A DNA stretch of 12,596 bases from Actinomycetes bacterium (GTDB lineage: Bacteria > Actinomycetota > Actinomycetes > Actinomycetales > Demequinaceae): contig JAEZXC010000135.1 in the NCBI GenBank assembly GCA_023442845.1, forward strand, positions 1-12,596, read 5' to 3'. Shown in pieces: positions 1-5,040 of this stretch. The notes beneath the pieces were generated by a model. That model saw only the letters and a list, made by a program, of their open reading frames with translations. It was not told the DNA's origin and did no database searches. The position numbers were made by a program, and so were the translations under genes. Positions within the stretch are counted from its first letter, which is position 1. Each line of letters begins with the position of its first letter.

Positions 1-860
1 GTCTTGGAGCGAGCGAACTCACCACGCTTGTTCTCGTCCTCAATCCACTCGGCAGCGTCGGCCATGTGCTTGTCGTAGTTGAGCGCGGCGTACGGAGCGA
101 GCAATTCATCGATGCGGTTGACCGTGCATCCGCCGTACTGGCTCGACGACACGTTCGCGATGATTTGGGAGATCTGCGCCGTTGCCGTCTGGATGGACTT
201 GGGCGGCTCGACCTGCGCGTTGCCGATGCGGAAACCGCGGGACAACATGTTCTTGAAGTCGATAAGACAGCAGTTCGTCATCGGTGCATACGGGTGGTAG
301 TCAAGGTCGTGGAAGTGAATGTCACCCTTCTGGTGCGCGTTTGCTACGTGCGCCGGCAACATCTTGAGGCCGATCGCCTTGCCCACCATTCCAGCGGTGA
401 GGTCACGTTGAGTATTGAAGACCTCGGCGTCCTTATTCGCGTTCTCGTTCACGACCGTTTGATCCTTGTCGAGAAGCTTCGTGATGGAATGGTTGAGGTC
501 CGTCGCCTTACTCCGCGCGAAATCACGCTGAACGCGGTAGTCGATATACGCGCGGGCCACGTCGTACTCGCGCTCCTCGAGCAGCACGTGCTCCACGGCG
601 GCCTGGATCTCGTAGATCTTGACTCGAGAGCCATAGCTCGAGTTGATCTCGCCAACGATGTCCTCAACAAGGCGCTTGATGGTGCGCTCGTGGGTGGGTT
701 CGAGCGAGCCATGAACGGCCTCGAAAGCCTTGGTGAGGGCTTGACGAATCCGGATGTCGTCAAAGCGCAACGTGCGCCCGTCTCGCTTCACGACCTCCAA
801 CTGGGCGCGCGTGTCCTGGGTCCTTGTCGCCGCGCTTGGTGAAATGTCCGTCGTGCTCAT
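1..860 (-). CDS. nrdD: Anaerobic (class III) ribonucleoside-triphosphate reductase, large subunit, 3' end cut by window edge
   Basis: Reading the minus strand from the ATG at 860 gives 286 codons open to the left edge. Residues about 21-115 form an ATP-cone (LEVVKRDGRTLRF near the start), the allosteric nucleotide-binding domain of ribonucleotide reductases. The glycyl-radical reductase body follows, with VFNTQRDLTAG (147-157), KGDIHFHDLDYHPYAPMTNCCLIDF (in pieces, 178-202, carrying the conserved Asn-Cys) and SSQYGGCTVNRIDE (238-252). These are NrdD-specific blocks, not NrdA or NrdJ. The family makes dNTPs without oxygen and needs the radical-SAM activase NrdG, which is not in view and would be expected farther left. 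The C-terminal glycyl-radical site is outside the window. The start is supported by GGAGGGAAAGAG just upstream. Two NrdR boxes lie upstream, so NrdR repression is likely. Confidence 0.97.
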   Translation of the reverse strand, partial: MSTTDISPSAATRTQDTRAQLEVVKRDGRTLRFDDIRIRQALTKAFEAVHGSLEPTHERTIKRLVEDIVGEINSSYGSRVKIYEIQAAVEHVLLEEREYDVARAYIDYRVQRDFARSKATDLNHSITKLLDKDQTVVNENANKDAEVFNTQRDLTAGMVGKAIGLKMLPAHVANAHQKGDIHFHDLDYHPYAPMTNCCLIDFKNMLSRGFRIGNAQVEPPKSIQTATAQISQIIANVSSSQYGGCTVNRIDELLAPYAALNYDKHMADAAEWIEDENKRGEFARSK

Positions 861-885
861 AATGATCGCTCTTTCCCTCCGGTGA

Positions 886-903
886 TCACACCACGCCGTG
901 TGA
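886..903. promoter_or_regulatory. Perfect 6-6-6 dyad in the nrdD leader
   Basis: TCACAC-CACGCC-GTGTGA is an inverted repeat of 6 bp arms around a 6-nt centre, between NrdR box 1 and the nrdD ribosome-binding region. It could be an mRNA hairpin (stem 6, loop 6) or a second operator. The TGTGA halves face outward, the reverse of the CRP/GlxR order TGTGA-N6-TCACA, so I do not call it a CRP site. Function unknown. Confidence 0.35.
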
Positions 904-923
904 CTGAGTCCTGCGGCCGCTTA

Positions 924-939
924 CCACTACATATGGGGG
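924..939. promoter_or_regulatory. NrdR box 1 (proximal to nrdD)
   Basis: CCACTACATATGGGGG matches the palindromic NrdR box consensus ACACTATATATAGTGT at 11 of 16 positions, including the central ACTA/AT core. It lies 64 bases upstream of the nrdD start codon and covers a possible -10 element read on the minus strand (CATATG). NrdR boxes normally occur in pairs, and the second lies exactly 32 bp away, which supports the weaker match here. Confidence 0.7.
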
Positions 940-955
940 TGCGTGCGGCCCTACT

Positions 956-971
956 ACACTAGATCTAGCGG
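956..971. promoter_or_regulatory. NrdR box 2 (distal to nrdD)
   Basis: ACACTAGATCTAGCGG matches the NrdR consensus at 12 of 16 positions, with CTAGATCTAG as a perfect inner palindrome. Its start is 32 bp from that of box 1, about three helical turns. That is the spacing known for cooperative NrdR binding in front of ribonucleotide reductase operons. The nrdR gene is not in this window. Confidence 0.77.
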
Positions 972-1261
972 TTACGAGACTCTGGGCCCAAGGTCCCTTG
1001 CTTGAGCGATTCCGGGCTACTTTCCATGTCTTAGCGCGCCCTGCCAGCCCGGTCGAGAGTGCGCCGAATATCCCAGCGACCGGCGTGTCGCGCTTGCCCT
1101 CGTGGCCAGCCTCACTGCCGGCTGCGGGTGCCGTGTGGACATTCTCACTGTCGTCACTTTTGACGGCCGGAGCACTACCCGCACGCAGGTTTGCGCCGAT
1201 AGGTGAGGTGACCGCCTACCCGGCGGCGGTTCGAGCCTGTTCCTGAGACCCGAGGAGTGAC
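972..1261. other. Intergenic stretch without a convincing gene
   Basis: No frame here has both a credible start with a ribosome-binding site and protein-like content. The one notable item is frame 1 between stops at 1003-1005 and 1204-1206. It encodes RRVALALVASLTAGCGC, a lipoprotein-signal-like stretch with an LTAGC lipobox (Cys codon 1123-1125), but has no in-frame ATG, GTG or TTG upstream of the hydrophobic core. It may be a decayed lipoprotein gene or chance. The 3' end carries the GAGGAG ribosome-binding site (about 1251-1256) of the next gene. Confidence 0.5.
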
Positions 1262-2098
1262 GTGGCCGTGTCACCGCACACGCAGAACGCGCAAGCATCC
1301 GCATCGCCGACGGCACGTCGCGCCGCAATTGTCGCGGAGGCGATCCACACGACGCGTCACCACGCGTGCGCCGTCTGCGATGCCGGCGGTGAGTGCGAGA
1401 CGATGGCTGCGGCCCGAAAAGTCATTGCCTTCGACCAGATGCTCGACAACACGGATCCCCACCCAATTGACACGTACTCAAGTGATGAGGCTTTCCAAAG
1501 CGGGCGCCTCGAGGCAATGGCCCAAGCACTCGCCGTTATCGGCAAAGCTGAAGGCGAGGCGCGTGCCGAAGCAGACGGTGATCCTCGCCACCCTGCCCTC
1601 AACGTTGCCGAGACGTTGCGGCGGCTCGGCATGGTCATCAAGCACGAGATCGCAGAGCCAGACGGCCGCACGGTGCTAGAGATCGTCGCCCGCCAAAACG
1701 AGGCCAATGAACTTTCGGACTACGTGCGTGAGCTGTCGAAGCAGTACCGCAGCTCCAATTCTCATGACCTAGCGGCTGCACTCGATAACGTCGCGGGCGA
1801 CATTGCAAAGGGATCTGACGGCGTGAGCCGCCTTCGACAGGCGTCAAATGTCAACACGGATCCCGACACACTCACCGAATTGACGCTTGATCCGGATCCC
1901 GACGTGCGCTGGTGGGCCGCTCAGAACGAGTCGACCCCCGCCCCTGCGTTGATGGCTGCGATCGAGCAAGAGCGTCACCCCACCGTGCTCGCCGCACTGC
2001 TCGTCAACCCACACGTGCCGGATGAAGCCGCAGAGATCTTCCTCGAGTACCCCCACTCAGAGGTTTCCGGGGCTGCGAAGAGGCGACTCGCCCGCTAG
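1262..2098 (+). CDS. Unrecognised protein with N-terminal CX2CX5C cluster and C-terminal LRV-like repeats
   Basis: This is a 278-residue soluble protein whose GTG start follows GAGGAG at good spacing. I do not recognise a named family for the whole protein. Its only three cysteines are C36, C39 and C45, in HHACAVCDAGGEC with two preceding histidines, which looks like a metal or Fe-S ligand set. Residues about 60-185 are acidic, alanine-rich and probably helical. From about 190 there are three repeats of roughly 24 residues with the leucine-rich-repeat-variant (LRV) look: ASNVNTDPDTLTELTLD, AAQNESTPAPALMAAIE and LLVNPHVPDEAAEIFLE. LRV proteins known from Azotobacter carry an N-terminal 4Fe-4S domain, so the layout is suggestive, but only three Cys are present here. 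The frame is open and codon-biased throughout, so the gene is real. The stop overlaps the convergent gene within CTAG. Confidence 0.85.
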   Translation: MAVSPHTQNAQASASPTARRAAIVAEAIHTTRHHACAVCDAGGECETMAAARKVIAFDQMLDNTDPHPIDTYSSDEAFQSGRLEAMAQALAVIGKAEGEARAEADGDPRHPALNVAETLRRLGMVIKHEIAEPDGRTVLEIVARQNEANELSDYVRELSKQYRSSNSHDLAAALDNVAGDIAKGSDGVSRLRQASNVNTDPDTLTELTLDPDPDVRWWAAQNESTPAPALMAAIEQERHPTVLAALLVNPHVPDEAAEIFLEYPHSEVSGAAKRRLAR

Positions 2099-2331
2099 TG
2101 ACCGCCGCCCGCGATGTAGGCAACCGCACCCACCGTCGCAAGCACCACGACACCAAACGCACACGCTGCGACCACCTTGCGGCGCAGAGGGACGTGCCCC
2201 GCATCGTCACGCGCATCCTTGCTCGCGATCGCCCTCACTCCGATCGCGAATGCGAACGGCAAGCCGGCGCCTACAACAACGCCGATGATCACAACTTGGG
2301 CAAGCGAATCCCACTCGATGAAATCAGACAC
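2095..2331 (-). CDS. Small two-helix membrane protein translated just after pit
   Basis: Minus-strand frame of 78 residues from the GTG at 2331. The frame stays open upstream, but that extension lies inside pit and is low-complexity, so I place the start four bases after the pit stop codon, with AAGG at 2341-2344 (inside the pit end) as ribosome-binding site. Two hydrophobic helices are clear: about residues 10-34 (LAQVVIIGVVVGAGLPFAFA) and about 53-75 (VVAACAFGVVVLATVGAVAY), joined by a charged cytosolic-type loop (SKDARDDAGHVPLRRK). No family recognised. The tight spacing to pit suggests translational coupling and a role as an accessory or stability subunit of the phosphate transporter; that is inference. 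The stop codon shares CTAG with the convergent gene. Confidence 0.8.
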   Translation of the reverse strand: MSDFIEWDSLAQVVIIGVVVGAGLPFAFAIGVRAIASKDARDDAGHVPLRRKVVAACAFGVVVLATVGAVAYIAGGGH

Positions 2332-2335
2332 GGTG

Positions 2336-3544
2336 CTACGCCTTGGCGGAAGCCTCGTCAGCACCGATGGGTGCGGCGGCCAAAAGGCTTGGGTCGTGGT
2401 CAACGAGAGACTCGGCGATAACAGCCTGTGGGTCGTCCTCGGTCCAGGCGTCATTGACGTTCGATGGGTTCACAGGGCGCAGGCGAGACCACGCGACGAT
2501 CGCGCCCGACACGACAATGAGCAGTGCAATCACCGCATACGAACTCGTCGCCGTATCAAGCCAGTAGCAGGCGGCGCCGACAATGCCAGCGGCCGGCACG
2601 GTGATGAGCCACGCGATCGCCATGCGGCCAGCGACCTTCCACCGCACCGAACTACCCTTCGCACCAACGCCCGATCCCATGATCGAACCTGTTGCCACGT
2701 GCGTTGTCGACAGCGAGTAGCCGAAGTGGCTCGACAACAAGATGACAGCAGCTGACGAGGTCTCGGCCGCCATTCCTTGGCGAGACTCAAGTTCCACGAG
2801 GCCCTTGCCGAGCGTGCGGATAACCCGCCAGCCGCCGGTGTACGTACCGAGCGCCATGGCGACGGCACACGAGATGATGACCCACCACGGCACATTTGAG
2901 TCGGCGGGAACAGCACCTGCGGCGATGAGCGCCAGGAGAATGATGCCCATCGATTTCTGCGCATCGTTCGTGCCGTGCGCCAGCGAGACGAGTGACGCCG
3001 AGCCGATTTGGCCCCATCGGAACATGCGGTCGTTGTCTTTCTGAGGGACATCCCGTGTCACCCGCATGACAAGGCGCGTCGCGATCGATGCGACGAGGAT
3101 CGCGACGATGGGCGCGAGCAACGCGGGGATCAGCACCTTGGCGGTGAGTCCGCCCCAGAGCACACCGCCACCGCCTACTGCGGCAAGCACCGCACCCACA
3201 ACACCACCGACTAGCGCATGGGAAGAACTCGACGGTATCCCAAAGAGCCAGGTGATGAGGTTCCACACGATGCCGCCGACGAGTCCGCCAAGAACGACGT
3301 CAAGAGTGACGACGCCTGCGTCGACAATCCCCTTGGCGATCGTTGCCGCAACGGCGAGCGACAAGAATGCACCGACGAGGTTGAGGCTTGCCGAGAGAAG
3401 TACAGCGCGGCGCGGGCTTAGCGCGCGCGTAGCGATCGACGTCGCCATTGCATTGCCGGTGTCGTGAAACCCATTGGTGAAGTCAAATGCGAGTGCGGTC
3501 GCGACCACGATCACCAGCAGCACGGGCTCTGTCACGGTCTCCAT
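2336..3544 (-). CDS. pit: Low-affinity inorganic phosphate transporter, Pit family
   Basis: A 402-residue polytopic membrane protein. PHO4/Pit signatures appear twice, as expected for the inverted duplicated fold: FDFTNGFHDTGNAMATSIAT (residues 20-39) and LAHGTNDAQKSMG (188-200), the latter holding the conserved GTND. The loops GIPSSSSHALVGG (102-114) and YSLSTTHVATGS form the matching pair in each half. Pit proteins import phosphate, usually as a metal-phosphate complex, driven by the proton gradient. The last 50 residues or so form a hydrophilic tail rich in D, E and A. The ATG at 3544 is preceded by a weak GGAAAAG. The gene lies 76 bp downstream of tdk on the same strand and is followed within 4 bp by a small membrane protein. 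Two palindromes sit in the leader, so it may have its own promoter. Confidence 0.95.
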   Translation of the reverse strand: METVTEPVLLVIVVATALAFDFTNGFHDTGNAMATSIATRALSPRRAVLLSASLNLVGAFLSLAVAATIAKGIVDAGVVTLDVVLGGLVGGIVWNLITWLFGIPSSSSHALVGGVVGAVLAAVGGGGVLWGGLTAKVLIPALLAPIVAILVASIATRLVMRVTRDVPQKDNDRMFRWGQIGSASLVSLAHGTNDAQKSMGIILLALIAAGAVPADSNVPWWVIISCAVAMALGTYTGGWRVIRTLGKGLVELESRQGMAAETSSAAVILLSSHFGYSLSTTHVATGSIMGSGVGAKGSSVRWKVAGRMAIAWLITVPAAGIVGAACYWLDTATSSYAVIALLIVVSGAIVAWSRLRPVNPSNVNDAWTEDDPQAVIAESLVDHDPSLLAAAPIGADEASAKA

Positions 3545-3572
3545 TGTTACGCACTTTTCCGGATGCTCGTAC

Positions 3573-3586
3573 AGGTCCGCGGACCT
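3573..3586. promoter_or_regulatory. 14-bp perfect palindrome upstream of pit
   Basis: AGGTCCGCGGACCT is a perfect palindrome 29 bp before the pit start codon and 4 bp from the GGGACGGTCCC palindrome. As RNA it could only form a 5-bp stem with a CGCG loop, so an operator is more likely than a terminator. The binding protein is unknown. Confidence 0.4.
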
Positions 3587-3590
3587 AGTT

Positions 3591-3601
3591 GGGACGGTCC
3601 C
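3591..3601. promoter_or_regulatory. GGGACGGTCCC palindrome, copy 1 (upstream of pit)
   Basis: GGGAC-G-GTCCC is an 11-bp dyad with a one-base centre, 47 bp upstream of the pit start and 20 bp past the tdk stop. An identical copy, within a shared 12-mer TGGGACGGTCCC, lies in the tdk/azoreductase divergent region. Its position and repetition suggest an operator shared by neighbouring genes. Chance repeats of this length are not rare in a GC-rich window, so this is tentative. Confidence 0.4.
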
Positions 3602-3620
3602 ATCCGTGCTGTCCTGATTG

Positions 3621-4220
3621 TCACTTCTGCGCCGTCACAGGAAACGGGCCGACCTTGTGGAGGTAGCACCGTCCACACAGTGATTCGTACCTGGCATCTT
3701 GGCCATCGATCGCCACTTGATCACCATGACGCACGAACTCGCCGTTGACGATTCGAGCGTTGAAAATGGCCTTGGAACCGCATCGACAAATGGTCTTCAG
3801 CTCCTCAATCGAGTGCGCGATTTCCAACAGACGCATCGATCCGGGGAAGGAACGGGTGAGGAAGTCCGCACGAAGGCCGTAGCACAGGACGGGAATGCCG
3901 TCCTCAACCGCAACGGCGAAGGCCTCGTCGACTTGGGCAGGCGCGAGGAACTGCGCCTCATCGACAAAGACGGCGTCGATCTCGGTCAGCGGCCGGTGTT
4001 CGATGAGCGCGTCGCGAAACGACGCAGATTGGTCCAACAGAATGTCGACCGGACGCTCGATGCCGATCCGCGATTGCACTGCCTCCCCCGCCTTCGTGTC
4101 GATCCCGGGCTTCACGATCACGGGGTGCTGATCTCGCTCTTCGTAGTTGTACGCGGCGGTCAGCAGCAGTGCTGATTTGGAGGAGTTCATCGCGCCGTAG
4201 CGGAAGTACAACTTGGCCAT
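3621..4220 (-). CDS. tdk: Thymidine kinase, TK1-like (type II)
   Basis: A 199-residue cytosolic enzyme that phosphorylates thymidine to dTMP in pyrimidine salvage. The N-terminal phosphate-binding loop is FRYGAMNSSKS (residues 6-16), and the VFVDEAQF block (84-91) carries the catalytic Glu88. Two cysteine pairs, CRCG (C145, C147) and CGRC (C182, C185), form the structural zinc site expected of this fold. Length is typical of the family. I use the ATG at 4220, preceded by AAGGAA with a 5-base gap; a GTG immediately upstream (4223) would add one residue. Oddity: the second glycine of the usual GxxxxGKS loop is Ser (GAMNSSKS). Transcribed toward pit (76 bp gap), possibly one operon, and divergent from the azoreductase gene. 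Confidence 0.96.
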   Translation of the reverse strand: MAKLYFRYGAMNSSKSALLLTAAYNYEERDQHPVIVKPGIDTKAGEAVQSRIGIERPVDILLDQSASFRDALIEHRPLTEIDAVFVDEAQFLAPAQVDEAFAVAVEDGIPVLCYGLRADFLTRSFPGSMRLLEIAHSIEELKTICRCGSKAIFNARIVNGEFVRHGDQVAIDGQDARYESLCGRCYLHKVGPFPVTAQK

Positions 4221-4274
4221 CACGATTCCTTGCGGGTGTGTGCAGCGGTTTCTGGAGGCACCCTACCCGGATGT

Positions 4275-4288
4275 GGACGTCCTAGGAC
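4275..4288. promoter_or_regulatory. Overlapping palindromes in the tdk/azoreductase divergent region
   Basis: GGACGTCC (4275-4282) and GTCCTAGGAC (4279-4288) are two overlapping perfect palindromes, 7 bp from the second GGGACGGTCCC copy. Pit has the same arrangement of a palindrome beside GGGACGGTCCC. They may be operator half-sites for tdk or the azoreductase gene; no known regulator matches. Confidence 0.3.
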
Positions 4289-4295
4289 ACGATCT

Positions 4296-4306
4296 GGGAC
4301 GGTCCC
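4296..4306. promoter_or_regulatory. GGGACGGTCCC palindrome, copy 2 (tdk/azoreductase divergent region)
   Basis: Exact second copy of the 11-bp dyad found upstream of pit, sitting in the 196-bp region between the divergent tdk (start 4220) and azoreductase (start 4417) genes. It could control either or both. I could not identify a convincing -35/-10 pair to say which. Confidence 0.4.
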
Positions 4307-4416
4307 GGAGATAAGACCCACGCGGACGCCGCGCGGCACGCGTATGCTCGAACTGACTGGATGAACGTGCCGGATTTCGAATCATGATCGCGCTCCGGAA
4401 GAAAGGGACACCAGCC

Positions 4417-5040
4417 ATGGCAAAGTTGCTCGTAATTCGCGCCCACCCGCTCTCAAGCGAATCCTCGCAGTCAATGCGACTCACCGACGAGTTTGTGCGG
4501 GTCTACAAAGACACGCACCCCGACGACGATGTGTTGGAGCAACAGCTCTACAACCTCGCGGTGCCCGAGATCGACCTCGATCTGCTCAACGCCTGGAAGA
4601 AGTTGGAAGACGGTGTGCCGTTTGTCCGTCTCGATGAGGTCGAGCAGAACAAGGTGACGCTCTTTTCTGGCTACACCGATCAGTTCCTCGCCATGGACAA
4701 AATCGTCATCGCGAATCCGTTGTGGAACCTGCAGGTGCCCACGCGCCTCAAGGCATGGATCGACTGCGTCTGTGTTGCGGGCCGCACGTTCCGCTACACC
4801 GAAGCCGGTGAGGCTGAGGGGCTCGTGCGCGGCAAGAAGTTGCTCCACATTCAAACGGCGGGTGCGGTCTATGGCGGCAATGACCCGGCAAGCCAGTACA
4901 TCAAGGGCATGTTCACGTTCCTTGGGGTTGAGGATGTGCAGTACCTCGCTGCCGAGGGCATGGACCATGACCCCGCCCGGGCCGACGACATCATGGCCGA
5001 CGCCTTGCGACGGGTAGCCGACGCCGCCCGCGCCTTTTAG
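4417..5040 (+). CDS. azoR: FMN-dependent NADH azoreductase / NAD(P)H:quinone oxidoreductase, flavodoxin-2 fold
   Basis: A 207-residue cytosolic flavoenzyme of the AzoR family, which uses NADH and FMN to reduce quinones and azo compounds by two electrons. The N-terminal beta strand and phosphate-binding loop are KLLVIRAHPLSSESSQS (3-19). The FMN-binding PLWNLQVPTRLKAWID (101-116) and AGRTFRYTEAGEAEGLVRGKK (in two parts, 121-141) are hallmark blocks. The frame is open from an ATG at 4384, but the ATG at 4417 follows GAAAGGG with a 9-base gap and begins with the family's MAKLLVI strand, so I use it. Divergent from tdk. Its TAG overlaps the stop of the convergent ABC1 gene by four bases, and its likely terminator hairpin (5073-5106) lies inside that gene. 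A detoxifying or redox-buffering role is inferred from the family. Confidence 0.95.
   Translation: MAKLLVIRAHPLSSESSQSMRLTDEFVRVYKDTHPDDDVLEQQLYNLAVPEIDLDLLNAWKKLEDGVPFVRLDEVEQNKVTLFSGYTDQFLAMDKIVIANPLWNLQVPTRLKAWIDCVCVAGRTFRYTEAGEAEGLVRGKKLLHIQTAGAVYGGNDPASQYIKGMFTFLGVEDVQYLAAEGMDHDPARADDIMADALRRVADAARAF

Noticed and set aside
66..842. Long plus-strand open frame (258 codons) at the left edge
   Set aside because: It is antisense to nrdD, whose minus-strand translation matches class III reductase motifs throughout.
886..903. CRP/GlxR site upstream of nrdD
   Set aside because: The TGTGA halves face outward, opposite to the CRP consensus orientation.
1228..1237. GGTTCGAGCC resembling a tRNA T-arm
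   Set aside because: No matching acceptor, D or anticodon stems could be found around it.
998..1246. 82-codon plus-strand open frame in the nrdD upstream region
   Set aside because: No ribosome-binding site before its start, and low-complexity Ala/Pro content.
3591..3601. GGGACGGTCCC as a tdk terminator
   Set aside because: The dyad has a one-base centre and cannot form a stable RNA hairpin by itself; an operator is more plausible.
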